Shown: positions 44,537 through 54,558 of the stretch, piece by piece
Layout: every line of letters starts with the position of its first letter
How positions within the stretch are numbered: the stretch's first letter is position 1
Assembly: GCF_013305725.1 (NCBI RefSeq)
Contig: NZ_CP047883.1
Span: 227,001-291,000 of the forward strand
From: Streptococcus mitis
GTDB taxonomy: Bacteria; Bacillota; Bacilli; Lactobacillales; Streptococcaceae
Length of the DNA stretch: 64,000 nucleotides
Direction: 5' to 3'
Translations under genes and position numbers: made by a program
The notes under the pieces: model-generated
What the model was told of the DNA's origin: nothing
The model's database searches: none
The model's input: only the letters and a program-made list of their open reading frames with translations

Positions 44537-45868
44537 ATGGAAGACCCAAGTAGTCAGAATTTGTTGCTACAATTTGTTTTATTGTTTATCTTGACAGTGT
44601 TAAATGCTTTTTTCTCAGCCACAGAAATGGCTATGGTTTCACTTAACCGTGCGCGGGTTGAACAAAAGGCAGAAGAAGGAGATAGACGCTATATCCGTCT
44701 GCTGAAGGTACTAGAAAATCCTAACCACTTTTTATCAACCATTCAAGTAGGGATTACCCTGATTACGATCTTATCAGGGGCGAGTTTGGCAGACACTCTG
44801 GGACGAGAAATTGCATCTTGGCTTGGAAATAGTGAAACATCTTATGCTGTTGCAAGTTTTCTGTCTTTAGCATTTTTGACTTATATTTCCATCGTTTTTG
44901 GGGAATTGTATCCTAAGAGAATCGCTCTTAATCTAAAGGATGCCTTGGCGATTCGTACAGCACCAGTTATCATTGGGCTTGGGAAACTAGTTAGTCCCTT
45001 TGTTTGGCTCTTGTCTGCATCTACCAATCTCTTGAGTCGCTTGACTCCTATGACCTTTGACGATGCTGATGAAAAAATGACCCGTGATGAAATTGAGTAC
45101 ATGTTGACCAATAGTGAAGAAACACTAGATGCTGACGAAATTGAGATGTTACAAGGGATTTTTTCACTAGATGAACTGATGGCAAGAGAAGTCATGGTTC
45201 CTCGAACGGATGCCTTTATGGTCGATATTCAGGATGATAGTCAAACCATCATTCAAAGTATTTTAAAACAAAATTATTCTCGTATCCCTGTCTATGATGG
45301 AGACAAGGATAATGTGATTGGGATTATTCACACCAAGAGTCTCCTTAAGGCGGGCTTTGTGGACGGTTTTGACAATATTGTTTGGAAGAAAATCTTACAA
45401 GATCCACTTTTTGTTCCTGAAACTATTTTTGTGGATGATTTGTTAAAAGAACTGCGCAATACCCAAAGACAAATGGCAATCTTGCTGGATGAATACGGTG
45501 GGATGGCTGGTTTGGTGACCCTAGAAGACCTCTTAGAGGAAATCGTTGGGGAAATCGATGACGAAACAGATAAAGCGGCAATAGATGTTCATCAAATCGG
45601 TGAGGATACTTACATTGTTCAAGGTACCATGAATCTCAATGATTTTAATGACTACTTTGATGTTGAACTGGAAAGTGATGACGTTGATACCATCGCTGGT
45701 TACTATTTGACAGGAGTTGGGACCATTCCAACGACTGAGAAACTCAGTTATGAATTAGTCAGCCAAAACAAACAGCTTATCCTAACCAATGATAAGGTGA
45801 AAAATGGACGTGTTACCAAAGTAAAAGTCCAAATTACCGAAGTTGAAATAGAAGAAGAAACAGAGTAA
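44537..45868 (+). CDS. CNNM/CBS-domain hemolysin-family transporter
   Basis: 443 residues. A CNNM (DUF21) membrane domain spans about 10-190 (LNAFFSATEMAMVSLNRAR and SIVFGELYPKRIAL are family motifs), followed by two CBS domains (about 205-325) and a C-terminal CorC_HlyC domain (about 345-430). Homologues in B. subtilis and others export magnesium or similar divalent ions; the older label hemolysin is misleading. The start follows AGGAGAAG, with a TATAAT near 44496. Confidence 0.9.
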   Translation: MEDPSSQNLLLQFVLLFILTVLNAFFSATEMAMVSLNRARVEQKAEEGDRRYIRLLKVLENPNHFLSTIQVGITLITILSGASLADTLGREIASWLGNSETSYAVASFLSLAFLTYISIVFGELYPKRIALNLKDALAIRTAPVIIGLGKLVSPFVWLLSASTNLLSRLTPMTFDDADEKMTRDEIEYMLTNSEETLDADEIEMLQGIFSLDELMAREVMVPRTDAFMVDIQDDSQTIIQSILKQNYSRIPVYDGDKDNVIGIIHTKSLLKAGFVDGFDNIVWKKILQDPLFVPETIFVDDLLKELRNTQRQMAILLDEYGGMAGLVTLEDLLEEIVGEIDDETDKAAIDVHQIGEDTYIVQGTMNLNDFNDYFDVELESDDVDTIAGYYLTGVGTIPTTEKLSYELVSQNKQLILTNDKVKNGRVTKVKVQITEVEIEEETE

Positions 45869-45874
45869 ACTAGA

Positions 45875-45907
45875 GGCTTTTGTCACCAGGCGTGACGAAG
45901 CTTTTTC
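45875..45907 (+). terminator. Terminator after the CNNM gene
   Basis: GGCTTTTGTCAC-CAGGC-GTGACGAAGC with a small bulge, followed by TTTTTC. Confidence 0.78.
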
Positions 45908-45917
45908 AGTTGATTTC

Positions 45918-46023
45918 ATACTCTTCGAAAATCAAATTCAAACCGCGTCAACGTCGCCTTGCCGTACGCAAGTACAGCCTGCGGCTAGTTTCCTAGTTTG
46001 CTCTTTGATTTTCATTGAGTATC
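45918..46023 (+). repeat. BOX element (boxA-boxC)
   Basis: ATACTCTTCGAAAATCAAAT start, CGTCAACGTCGCCTTGCC (reverse of the BOX-PCR primer core), CAGCCTGCGGCTAGTTTC, and GATTTTCATTGAGTATC end. No boxB. Confidence 0.92.
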
Positions 46024-46103
46024 AAAAGATTGTCTCCTAAAAAGAAGTCTGCCCCAAATTCACCCCAAAAGTTTTTGTAAGTTATATGTATTTATCCGAA
46101 GAA

Positions 46104-46134
46104 AATAAAAAAAGCCCTTTAAACTGGGCTTTCT
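46104..46134 (-). terminator. tRNA-Cys terminator
   Basis: On the minus strand AAAGCCC-AGTTTAAA-GGGCTTT followed by TTTT, about 35 bases after the tRNA. Confidence 0.88.
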
Positions 46135-46167
46135 GTTTAAATGAAACCTGATAAATCAAGTTATAGA

Positions 46168-46238
46168 AGGCGGTAGACGGATTTGAACCGACGATCAAGC
46201 TTTTGCAGAGCCGTGCCTTACCACTTGGCTATACCGCC
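46168..46238 (-). tRNA. tRNA-Cys (GCA)
   Basis: 71 nt. The acceptor stem GGCGGTA pairs with TACCGCC, discriminator U, and no CCA is encoded. The D arm is GCCAAGTGGTAAGGC. The anticodon loop CTGCAAA gives GCA (Cys). The T arm is GTCGG-TTCAAAT-CCGTC. It has its own consensus promoter and terminator. Confidence 0.96.
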
Positions 46239-46250
46239 ATAACTCTTACT

Positions 46251-46279
46251 ATTATACCTTGAAAATTTCTCTACGTCAA
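46251..46279 (-). promoter_or_regulatory. tRNA-Cys promoter
   Basis: Minus strand TTGACG (46274-46279), 17 bases, TATAAT (46251-46256), about 12 bases before the tRNA 5' end. Confidence 0.85.
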
Positions 46280-46459
46280 TAGTTTCTTAATCAAAAAAAT
46301 AGTTTACAAAAATGAGTTTTATGTCTATAAATAAAAATGTAAGGAAAGTATGAATTTAAAGGTTTTTAGGGAGCTATTTCTAGAGTAAGTTTTTCATGAA
46401 ATGAGATGAAAAACTGAAAAAACTTGACAAATAAAATTTTTTTGGTAGAAATGCGCCTA
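46280..46459. other. AT-rich spacer upstream of the amiA promoter
   Basis: No gene seen. It holds one second promoter-like pair reading toward amiA: TTGACA (46424-46429), 16 bases, TAGAAA (46446-46451). A dyad TTTTCAT / ATGAAAA lies at about 46391-46413. Neither is assigned. Confidence 0.4.
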
Positions 46460-46505
46460 AATATTCTGAAAATTCGTTTACTTTTTAGAAGATATATGTT
46501 ATAAT
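46460..46505 (+). promoter_or_regulatory. amiA promoter with CodY-type box
   Basis: TTTACT (46477-46482), 17 bases, TATAAT (46500-46505) with TGT before it (extended). Immediately upstream, AATATTCTGAAAATT (46460-46474) differs at one base from the CodY consensus AATTTTCWGAAAATT. Repression of peptide uptake by CodY in rich conditions is expected. Confidence 0.75.
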
Positions 46506-46543
46506 TTCCAATAAGCCAAAATTTTTCAATAGGAGTTACAAAC

Positions 46544-48523
46544 ATGAAAAAAAGTAGAGTATTTGTTGCAGCAGGAGTTGCTTTATTAGCAACAGGTGTG
46601 TTAGTTGCTTGTGGAAATTCGAAATCATCTGATTCGACAGCGCCAAAAAATTATGGTTATGTTTATACAGCTGATCCAGAAACGTTGGATTACCTCATTT
46701 CAGGGAAACAAAGTACGAAAGTGGCTACTTCAAACGGAATCGATGGCCTCTTTACAAATGATAAATACGGGAACTTGACTCCTGCGGTTGCAGAAGACTG
46801 GTCTGTATCAAAAGATGGATTGACTTATACCTACAAAATTCGTAAAGGTGTAAAATGGATGACATCTGATGGCGAAGAATATGCTGAAGTGACTGCTAAA
46901 GATTTCGTGAATGGATTGAAACATGCGGCAGATAAAAAATCAGAAGCGCTTTACCTAGCTGAAACTTCTGTTAAAGGTCTATCTGACTATTTGACAGGTA
47001 ATTCAAAAGATTTCTCTACAGTAGGTATTAAAGCGGTTGATGATTATACTCTTGAGTATACTTTGAACCAACCAGAACCATACTGGAATTCTAAGATGGC
47101 TTACTCAATTTTCTGGCCGTTAAACGAAGAATTTGAAAAATCAAAAGGTTCTGATTTTGCTAAAGCAACAGATCCTACATCCTTACTTTATAACGGACCT
47201 TTCTTGCTTAAAGGTTTGACTGCTAAATCTTCTATCGAATTTGCTAAGAATGAGCAGTACTGGGATAAAGAGAATGTTCATTTAGATACAGTCACACTTG
47301 CATACTTTGATGGTTCAGACCAAGAATCACTTGAACGTAATTTTACAAGTGGAGCTTATAGTTTTGCTCGTCTTTACCCAACAAGTTCAAACTTCTCGAA
47401 GGTAGAGGAGTCATACAAGGATAATATTTTCTACACTCCATCAGGAGCTGGTGTTGGAGGTTTAGGTGTAAATATTGATCGTCAAAATTACAAATATACC
47501 TCTAAAACAACAGATGATGAGAAAACATCTACTAAGAAAGCTCTTCTTAACAAAGACTTCCGCCAAGCCTTGAACTTTGCCTTTGATCGTACAGCTTATT
47601 CTGCTCAAGTTAACGGTAAAGAAGGCGCTCCTCTAGCAGTTCGTAATCTATTTGTGAAACCGGACTTTGTTTCTGCGGGTGAAAAAACTTTCGGTGACTT
47701 GGTTGCTGAAAAAGTTACGACTTATGGAGACGAGTGGAAAAATGTAAACTTTGCTGATGGTCAAGACGGTCTCTTTAACGCTGACAAAGCTAAAGCAGAA
47801 TTTGCTAAAGCTAAAACTGCTCTGGAAGCAGAAGGAGTGAAATTCCCTATCCATTTGGATGTTCCAGTAGACCAAACGTCTAAAAACTATATCGCACGTA
47901 TTCAGTCGTTCAAACAATCAGTTGAAAAAGTTTTAGGTGAAGAAAATGTTGTCATCGATATTCAACAAATTTCTAAAGATGAATTCTTTAATGTGACTTA
48001 TTATGCTGCTAATGCGGCGGCTGAGGATTGGGATCTTTCAGGTGCTGTTGGATGGAATCCTGACTATGAAGATCCATCAACTTATCTTGACATCCTTAAA
48101 TCAACTAATAGTGAGCAAACGAAAACTTATATGGGCTATGATGACCCATCAAATGCAGCTGCGGCAAAAGTTGGTATGAAAGATTACGATAAATTGCTCG
48201 ATGAAGCTGGAAAAGAAACAAGTGATCTTAACAAGCGTTATGAAAAATATGCTGCTGCTCAAGCTTGGTTGACAGACAGCTCACTCTTCTTACCAGCTAT
48301 GTCTTCTAGTGGTGCTGCACCATTTATTTCTCGTGTTGTACCATTCTCAGCTTCTTATAGCCAATCTGGAGATAAAGCTTCAGATGTCTACTTCAAATAT
48401 GTTCAGTTACAAGATAAGGTTGTAACAAAGGCTGATTATGAACAAGCTCGTGAGAAATGGCTCAAAGAGAAAAAAGAATCAAACGAAAAAGTTCAAAAAG
48501 AATTGACTAAACACGTTAAATAA
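46544..48523 (+). CDS. amiA: Oligopeptide ABC transporter substrate-binding lipoprotein AmiA
   Basis: 659-residue peptide-binding lipoprotein. The signal peptide MKKSRVFVAAGVALLATGVL ends in lipobox VAC (Cys23). PETLDYLISGKQST and IDGLFTNDKYGNLTPAVAE are family motifs and parallel the orphan protein at 17089. First gene of amiACDEF, feeding peptides to AmiCD. In pneumococcus Ami peptide uptake affects competence, peptide-pheromone sensing and aminopterin/methotrexate sensitivity. A hairpin follows it. Confidence 0.95.
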   Translation: MKKSRVFVAAGVALLATGVLVACGNSKSSDSTAPKNYGYVYTADPETLDYLISGKQSTKVATSNGIDGLFTNDKYGNLTPAVAEDWSVSKDGLTYTYKIRKGVKWMTSDGEEYAEVTAKDFVNGLKHAADKKSEALYLAETSVKGLSDYLTGNSKDFSTVGIKAVDDYTLEYTLNQPEPYWNSKMAYSIFWPLNEEFEKSKGSDFAKATDPTSLLYNGPFLLKGLTAKSSIEFAKNEQYWDKENVHLDTVTLAYFDGSDQESLERNFTSGAYSFARLYPTSSNFSKVEESYKDNIFYTPSGAGVGGLGVNIDRQNYKYTSKTTDDEKTSTKKALLNKDFRQALNFAFDRTAYSAQVNGKEGAPLAVRNLFVKPDFVSAGEKTFGDLVAEKVTTYGDEWKNVNFADGQDGLFNADKAKAEFAKAKTALEAEGVKFPIHLDVPVDQTSKNYIARIQSFKQSVEKVLGEENVVIDIQQISKDEFFNVTYYAANAAAEDWDLSGAVGWNPDYEDPSTYLDILKSTNSEQTKTYMGYDDPSNAAAAKVGMKDYDKLLDEAGKETSDLNKRYEKYAAAQAWLTDSSLFLPAMSSSGAAPFISRVVPFSASYSQSGDKASDVYFKYVQLQDKVVTKADYEQAREKWLKEKKESNEKVQKELTKHVK

Positions 48524-48529
48524 ATAACT

Positions 48530-48569
48530 CTCAAGAGAACTTTCTCTCCATGAGGAGAAGGTTCTTTTG
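48530..48569 (+). terminator. Attenuating hairpin between amiA and amiC
   Basis: AAGAGAACTTTCTC pairs imperfectly with GAGAAGGTTCTTTT around TCCATGAG, ending in TTTT, 20 bases before the amiC start. It probably gives excess binding protein over the membrane complex. Confidence 0.7.
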
Positions 48570-48589
48570 GGATTTAAAAAGGAAACGAT

Positions 48590-50086
48590 ATGAAGAAATA
48601 TATTTTTATGCGTGTCTTGCGTTCATTGTTGTCTATTTTCTTGGTGACAACTTTAACCTACACGATTATCTATACGATGGTACCTCGTAAATTGATTTTT
48701 AAACAGGATACCAACTATAATAAGATTGCAACCACTCCAGATAAACGGGATAACTATGAAAATACTGTTTATGAGCGTATGGGCTATATCGAGTATTACG
48801 ATACCAAGGAGCTGCAAGAAAAAGCTAGTAAATTAGACTCATCGGTAACAGTTGATGCTAATGATAGCAATAAAGCGATTTATGAAAAATACATTAATCA
48901 ATTAGGTAATGGTTGGACACTAGGTGTATTTTCAGAGAGTGGTCAGTTCTATGCTACGCGTGAAATTCCAATTTTTGAACGTGTTTTCAAATTCTATGCT
49001 AACTTGCTTGATATTGATCATACAAACAAGATTCAAGACCCTGAAAATCCAAACTTAGAACGCTATCTTCGCTTTGAAAATGACCCTGCTATCGGCTGGT
49101 CGTTGGTTGGTTCAGGTACAAAACATAAGTATCTGTTGTATTTTAACAACCAATTCCCATTTGTACACCAAAACTTTGTGAATGTTAATTTAGGTGATTC
49201 TTACCCAACTTATGCAAACACTCCCGTACTTCAAGTCATTACACAAGGTCAAGGACAAACAAAGACTGGACAAGTTCAATTCCCTACTGGTAAGAAGACT
49301 TCATCTGTAGATATTTACTCACGTACTTATAAATCACCTAGTCAGGCAGACGCTCGTGAGGTAGCCAACTATGGTAAAAATGATCCGTATACAGCTACAG
49401 AGAGCAACTATCAGTATCCATCAATGATTGCAAGCTCTGCTGTTGCTGGATTAATTGGTTTGATTATTTCGTATGCTATTGCAATCCCTCTTGGGTCTGC
49501 TATGGCTCGCCACAAGAATACTTGGATTGATAGCTTCTCGACAGGTGCTTTGACCTTCTTGCTTGCTCTTCCAACGATTGCTTTGGTTTATATTGTTCGT
49601 TTGATTGGATCATCTATTGGTCTTCCAGATTCGTTCCCTATCTTGGGTGCTGGAGATTGGCGTTCTTATGTTTTGCCAGCAGTTATTCTAGGATTGCTAG
49701 GAGCACCAAGTACAGCTATCTGGATTCGTCGTTACATGATCGATTTGCAATCTCAAGACTTCGTTCGTTTTGCTCGTGCCAAAGGTTTGTCTGAAAAAGA
49801 AATTTCAAACAAACATATCTTTAAAAACGCAATGGTTCCTTTGGTTTCAGGTATTCCTGGTGCCGTTATCGGGGTTATCGGTGGTGCAACTCTTACTGAA
49901 ACAGTTTTCGCCTTCCCAGGTATGGGTAAAATGTTGATTGACTCTGTTAAGGCGTCAAATAACTCGATGGTAGTTGGTCTTGTCTTCATCTTCACATGTA
50001 TTTCTATCTTCTCACTCTTTGTAGGGGATATCTGGATGACAATGCTTGACCCACGTATTAAATTGACAGAGAAAGGAGGCAAATAA
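48590..50086 (+). CDS. amiC: Oligopeptide ABC transporter permease AmiC
   Basis: 498-residue permease of the DppB/OppB class with an unusually long external loop (about residues 35-275) between span 1 and the remaining five spans, as known for AmiC. The C-terminal ABC-permease signature is near [20 protein letters not shown] (EAA loop). The start follows AAGGAAACG. Stop and amiD start overlap by one base. Confidence 0.96.
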   Translation: MKKYIFMRVLRSLLSIFLVTTLTYTIIYTMVPRKLIFKQDTNYNKIATTPDKRDNYENTVYERMGYIEYYDTKELQEKASKLDSSVTVDANDSNKAIYEKYINQLGNGWTLGVFSESGQFYATREIPIFERVFKFYANLLDIDHTNKIQDPENPNLERYLRFENDPAIGWSLVGSGTKHKYLLYFNNQFPFVHQNFVNVNLGDSYPTYANTPVLQVITQGQGQTKTGQVQFPTGKKTSSVDIYSRTYKSPSQADAREVANYGKNDPYTATESNYQYPSMIASSAVAGLIGLIISYAIAIPLGSAMARHKNTWIDSFSTGALTFLLALPTIALVYIVRLIGSSIGLPDSFPILGAGDWRSYVLPAVILGLLGAPSTAIWIRRYMIDLQSQDFVRFARAKGLSEKEISNKHIFKNAMVPLVSGIPGAVIGVIGGATLTETVFAFPGMGKMLIDSVKASNNSMVVGLVFIFTCISIFSLFVGDIWMTMLDPRIKLTEKGGK

Positions 50087-51012
50087 TGTCAACAATCGAT
50101 AAAGAAAAATTTCAGTTTGTAAAACGTGACGATTTTGCCTCTGAAACGATTGATGCACCAGCTTATTCATACTGGGGATCTGTCTTCAGACAGTTTTTGA
50201 AGAAAAAATCGACAGTTGCTATGCTAGGTATTTTGGTCGCTATTATTTTAATGAGCTTTATTTACCCAATGTTCTCAGATTTTGATTTCAACGATGTAAG
50301 TAAGGTAAATGACTTCAGTGCTCGCTTTATCAAGCCTAACGCTGAACATTGGTTTGGTACAGATAGTAATGGTAAATCCTTGTTTGATGGGGTTTGGTTT
50401 GGTGCGCGTAACTCTATCCTCATCTCTGTAATTGCTACTTTTATTAACCTTATAATTGGTGTTATTGTTGGTGGAATTTGGGGAATTTCAAAATCCGTTG
50501 ACCGTATCATGATGGAAGTTTATAACATTATTTCAAACATTCCATCTCTCTTGATTGTTATTGTCTTGACGTACTCAATTGGTGCTGGTTTCTGGAATTT
50601 GATTTTTGCCATGAGTGTGACAACTTGGATTGGGATTGCTTATATGATTCGTATCCAAATCATGCGTTATCGTGATTTAGAATACAACCTCGCTTCTCAA
50701 ACTCTTGGAACACCTACCTTTAAAATCATCGTCAAAAATATCATGCCACAATTGGTATCTGTTATTGTATCTACAATGACATTGATGTTGCCAAGCTTTA
50801 TCTCTTATGAAGCCTTCCTTTCCTTCTTTGGATTAGGACTACCTGTGACAGTTCCAAGTTTGGGACGTTTGATTTCAGACTATTCACAAAATGTTACGAC
50901 CAACGCTTACCTGTTCTGGATTCCATTAACAACATTGATTTTGGTATCCTTATCTCTCTTTGTTGTTGGTCAAAACTTAGCGGATGCTAGTGATCCACGT
51001 ACACATAGATAG
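50086..51012 (+). CDS. amiD: Oligopeptide ABC transporter permease AmiD
   Basis: 308-residue OppC-type permease with six spans. An N-terminal soluble stretch (1-40), then [20 protein letters not shown], the sequence [21 protein letters not shown], and the EAA loop [20 protein letters not shown]. Forms the membrane channel with AmiC. GGAGGC lies 6 bases before the start inside amiC. Confidence 0.96.
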   Translation: MSTIDKEKFQFVKRDDFASETIDAPAYSYWGSVFRQFLKKKSTVAMLGILVAIILMSFIYPMFSDFDFNDVSKVNDFSARFIKPNAEHWFGTDSNGKSLFDGVWFGARNSILISVIATFINLIIGVIVGGIWGISKSVDRIMMEVYNIISNIPSLLIVIVLTYSIGAGFWNLIFAMSVTTWIGIAYMIRIQIMRYRDLEYNLASQTLGTPTFKIIVKNIMPQLVSVIVSTMTLMLPSFISYEAFLSFFGLGLPVTVPSLGRLISDYSQNVTTNAYLFWIPLTTLILVSLSLFVVGQNLADASDPRTHR

Positions 51013-51020
51013 GAGTAAAT

Positions 51021-52088
51021 ATGACAAAAGAAAATAATGTAATATTGACTGCTCGCGATATTGTCGTGGAATTTGACGTTCGTGACAAAGTGTTAACGGC
51101 TATCCGAGGAGTGTCTCTGGATTTGATTGAAGGGGAAGTTCTTGCCTTGGTAGGTGAGTCTGGTTCTGGTAAATCTGTATTAACAAAAACTTTTACAGGA
51201 ATGTTAGAAGATAATGGGCGGATTGCTCAAGGAAGTATCGACTATCGTGGACAAGACTTGACTGCTCTGGCTTCTAACAAGGAGTGGGAGAAGATTCGTG
51301 GTGCTAAAATTGCGACCATCTTCCAAGATCCTATGACAAGTTTGGATCCAATCAATACAATCGGTAGCCAAATTACAGAAGTTATCGTTAAACACCAAGG
51401 AAAAACAGCCAAGGAAGCTAAAGAAATGGCAATCGACTATATGAAAAAAGTCGGAATTCCAGAAGCTGAGAAACGTTTTGAAGAATATCCTTTCCAATAT
51501 TCGGGTGGGATGCGTCAACGTATTGTTATTGCGATAGCTCTTGCTTGTCGTCCAGATATCTTAATCTGTGATGAACCTACAACTGCCCTTGACGTAACTA
51601 TTCAAGCACAAATTATTGATTTGCTTAAAACCTTGCAAAATGAGTACCACTTTACCATTATCTTTATCACACATGACCTTGGTGTGGTAGCAAGTATTGC
51701 AGATAAAGTAGCGGTTATGTACGCTGGGGAAATTGTAGAATATGGAACTGTTGAGGAAGTCTTCTACGACCCACGCCATCCATATACCTGGAGTCTCTTA
51801 TCTAGCTTACCTCAGCTTGCTGATGATAAAGGTGAATTATACTCTATCCCAGGAACACCGCCATCTCTTTATACTGAGTTGAAAGGTGATGCTTTTGCCC
51901 TTCGTTCAGATTATGCTATGCAAATTGACTTTGAACAAAAAGCACCTAAGTTTCCTGTTAGTGATACTCACTGGGCTAAGACTTGGTTGCTTCATGAAAA
52001 TGCTCCTAAAGTTGAAAAACCAGGAGTTATAGCAGATTTGCATGACAAGATTCGTGATAAAATGGGCTTTGCTCATCTAGAAGACTAG
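51021..52088 (+). CDS. amiE: Oligopeptide ABC transporter ATPase AmiE
   Basis: 355-residue OppD-type ATPase. Walker A GESGSGKS (about 44-51), Q-loop [10 protein letters not shown], signature YSGGMRQR, Walker [14 protein letters not shown] and H-loop ITHDLG are intact. The C-terminal oligopeptide-transporter extension ([14 protein letters not shown]) is present. Pairs with AmiF to power AmiCD. Confidence 0.97.
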   Translation: MTKENNVILTARDIVVEFDVRDKVLTAIRGVSLDLIEGEVLALVGESGSGKSVLTKTFTGMLEDNGRIAQGSIDYRGQDLTALASNKEWEKIRGAKIATIFQDPMTSLDPINTIGSQITEVIVKHQGKTAKEAKEMAIDYMKKVGIPEAEKRFEEYPFQYSGGMRQRIVIAIALACRPDILICDEPTTALDVTIQAQIIDLLKTLQNEYHFTIIFITHDLGVVASIADKVAVMYAGEIVEYGTVEEVFYDPRHPYTWSLLSSLPQLADDKGELYSIPGTPPSLYTELKGDAFALRSDYAMQIDFEQKAPKFPVSDTHWAKTWLLHENAPKVEKPGVIADLHDKIRDKMGFAHLED

Positions 52089-52098
52089 GAGGAAGGAA

Positions 52099-53025
52099 AT
52101 GTCTGAAAAATTAGTAGAAATTAAAGATTTAGAAATTTCCTTCGGTGAAGGAAGTAAGAAGTTTGTTGCAGTTAAAAATGCAAACTTCTTTATCAACAAG
52201 GGAGAAACATTCTCTCTTGTAGGTGAATCCGGTAGTGGAAAAACAACCATTGGTCGTGCTATTATTGGTTTGAACAATACAAGCAAAGGTGAAATTATCT
52301 TTGATGGTCAGAAGATTAATGGGAAAAAATCACACAAGGAATCATCAGAGCTGATTCGTCGTATTCAGATGATTTTCCAAGACCCTGCAGCCAGCTTGAA
52401 TGAGCGTGCGACAGTTGATTACATTATCTCGGAAGGTCTTTATAACTACCATTTGTTTAAAGATGAAGAAGATAGACAAGAAAAAGTTCAAAAGATGATT
52501 CATGAAGTTGGGCTTTTAAAAGAACACTTGACCCGTTACCCACACGAGTTTTCTGGTGGTCAACGTCAGCGTATCGGGATTGCCCGTGCCCTTGTTATGG
52601 AGCCTGATTTCGTTATTGCAGATGAGCCAATTTCAGCCTTAGACGTTTCTGTGCGTGCCCAAGTCTTGAACTTGCTTAAAAAATTCCAAAAAGAACTTGG
52701 TTTGACCTATCTCTTTATCGCCCATGACTTGTCGGTTGTTCGTTTTATTTCAGATCGTATCGCGGTTATTTACAAGGGTGTTATTGTAGAGGTTGCAGAA
52801 ACAGAAGAATTGTTTAACAATCCAATTCATCCATATACTCAGGCCTTGCTTTCAGCGGTACCAATCCCAGATCCAATCTTGGAACGTAAGAAGGTCTTGA
52901 AAGTATATGATCCAGATCAACATGATTATGAGACAGATAAGCCATCTATGGTAGAAATCCGTCCAGGTCACTATGTTTGGGCTAACCAAGCGGAAGTAGC
53001 TCGTTATACAGCAAATCTTAGATAA
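52099..53025 (+). CDS. amiF: Oligopeptide ABC transporter ATPase AmiF
   Basis: 308-residue OppF-type ATPase: Walker [10 protein letters not shown] near residue 44, [12 protein letters not shown], signature [15 protein letters not shown], Walker [23 protein letters not shown]. Start follows AGGAGGAAGG with ideal spacing. Last gene of the operon, followed by a terminator. Confidence 0.97.
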   Translation: MSEKLVEIKDLEISFGEGSKKFVAVKNANFFINKGETFSLVGESGSGKTTIGRAIIGLNNTSKGEIIFDGQKINGKKSHKESSELIRRIQMIFQDPAASLNERATVDYIISEGLYNYHLFKDEEDRQEKVQKMIHEVGLLKEHLTRYPHEFSGGQRQRIGIARALVMEPDFVIADEPISALDVSVRAQVLNLLKKFQKELGLTYLFIAHDLSVVRFISDRIAVIYKGVIVEVAETEELFNNPIHPYTQALLSAVPIPDPILERKKVLKVYDPDQHDYETDKPSMVEIRPGHYVWANQAEVARYTANLR

Positions 53026-53036
53026 GATAATACTAC

Positions 53037-53065
53037 GAGAGGACTATTTGGTCTTCTCATTTTTA
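53037..53065 (+). terminator. amiACDEF terminator
   Basis: GAGAGGAC pairs with GTCTTCTC (one G-U), followed by ATTTTT. Confidence 0.82.
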
Positions 53066-53069
53066 GTTT

Positions 53070-53106
53070 AAAAAATCCCCTTTTACTATTTTGTAAAAGG
53101 GGATTA
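53070..53106 (-). terminator. trkH terminator
   Basis: AATCCCCTTTTAC (53074-53086) pairs perfectly with GTAAAAGGGGATT (53093-53105); minus-strand T run TTTTTTAAAC follows. Confidence 0.88.
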
Positions 53107-53115
53107 ATGTTGTAA

Positions 53116-54555
53116 TTAACGTTTAGACCAAGTTCTCTTCATAAAGAGAAGTAGGATTGGATAAATCTCCAAACGACCTGCAATCATTGCAAAGGAGAGG
53201 AGAATTTTTGAGATAGGACTAAAGATTGAGAAACTAGAAGTGGTTCCTAGAATAGGTCCTATATTATTGAAACAGCTAAAGACAGCGCTAGTCACAACCA
53301 GAAAATCATTGCTATCTAGGCTGACAATAAAGATAAGCGCTAGCAAAATCATAGCATAGATGACAAAGTACTTGAGAATCTTATGCTGGGTATCTTTGTC
53401 AATCACCGTTTTATTAACATGGAGGGTCAAAACACGGTGGGGCGATAGGATTGACAAAATTTGGTTTTTGGCAATTTTTGAAAGGATGAGGCCTCGAACA
53501 ACCTTGAGTCCACCTGCGGTTGAACCAGCAGAACCACCGATTGCCATGAGGAAGAGAAGGATAAACTGGGAGAAGAGGGGCCAGTTGGTAATATCTCCGT
53601 ATCCAAAACCAGTCGTTGTAATGATATTGGAAACTTGGAAGAAGGCCATTTCAAAGCTCTTGGAAAATCCTGGGTAGAGATAGAGGGTATTAAGGCTAAT
53701 CAAGCCTGTAGAAACCAGCACGATGACTAAGTAAGCACGAAGTTCCTCGTCACCAAAGAAGGCTTTAATGCGACGGAGCATGAGATAGTAGTAGAGATTG
53801 AAATTTACCCCAAAAACCAAAACCCCGATACTAACCAGATAGGTAATCAGTGAGCTACCATAGTGAGCAATTCCATCGTTATAGACTGTAAAACCTCCTG
53901 TACCTGCTGTTCCCATGGCAATGACAAAACTATCAAATAGGGGCATGCCAGCCAGATAATAGATGATGACAAAGAGGGAGAAGAGAGCTAGATAAAGGAG
54001 ATAGAGAATCTGGGCAGTGTTTTTTAGTTTGGATACAACCTTGCCAAAAACAGGGCCAGGAACCTCAGCCTTCATCACTTCTAGGTGGCTATTCTTGGCA
54101 TTATCCATAATAGCAAGTGCAAAAACAAGCACTCCCATCCCTCCAATCAAGTGGGTAAAACTTCGCCAGAAGAGGAGGGAACGACTGAGAACCGAAACGT
54201 CGTTCAGAATAGTTGCTCCAGTAGTTGTAAAGCCCGAACTGATTTCAAAAAAGGCATCGATAACGCTGGGAATTTGACCAGCAAAAACAAAGGGGAGACC
54301 GCCAAAGAAAGACCAAAGAATCCAACAGAGGGCTACAATCAAGATTCCCTCCTTGGCATAAATCCGTTGATTTTTTGGCTTTTGTAAAATTCCTGAACCT
54401 CCTAGTAATACGAGAATCCCAATTGTTGTAAAGAGGGCCGTAAAGACTTGGCTCGATTCACGGTAATAGACAGCGACAGACACAGGAACCAAAAGAAGAA
54501 CAGCTTCAATCAAAAGTAATTTTGAAAGGAGGTAACGAATCATACTTTTATTCAT
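53116..54555 (-). CDS. trkH: Trk potassium uptake system membrane protein TrkH
   Basis: 479-residue channel-like subunit with four repeated M1-P-M2 units. P-loop selectivity segments are visible, for example SSGFTTTGATIL, TAGTGGFTVYN, TTTGFGYGD and FNNIGPILGT. Conducts K+ (or Na+-coupled K+) under control of the RCK protein TrkA encoded just upstream, four bases away. The start ribosome site GAGGTAAG lies inside the trkA stop region. KtrB is an alternative family name. Together with KimA it makes two K+ importers in this window. Confidence 0.93.
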   Translation of the reverse strand: MNKSMIRYLLSKLLLIEAVLLLVPVSVAVYYRESSQVFTALFTTIGILVLLGGSGILQKPKNQRIYAKEGILIVALCWILWSFFGGLPFVFAGQIPSVIDAFFEISSGFTTTGATILNDVSVLSRSLLFWRSFTHLIGGMGVLVFALAIMDNAKNSHLEVMKAEVPGPVFGKVVSKLKNTAQILYLLYLALFSLFVIIYYLAGMPLFDSFVIAMGTAGTGGFTVYNDGIAHYGSSLITYLVSIGVLVFGVNFNLYYYLMLRRIKAFFGDEELRAYLVIVLVSTGLISLNTLYLYPGFSKSFEMAFFQVSNIITTTGFGYGDITNWPLFSQFILLFLMAIGGSAGSTAGGLKVVRGLILSKIAKNQILSILSPHRVLTLHVNKTVIDKDTQHKILKYFVIYAMILLALIFIVSLDSNDFLVVTSAVFSCFNNIGPILGTTSSFSIFSPISKILLSFAMIAGRLEIYPILLLFMKRTWSKR

Positions 54556-54558
54556 TTC

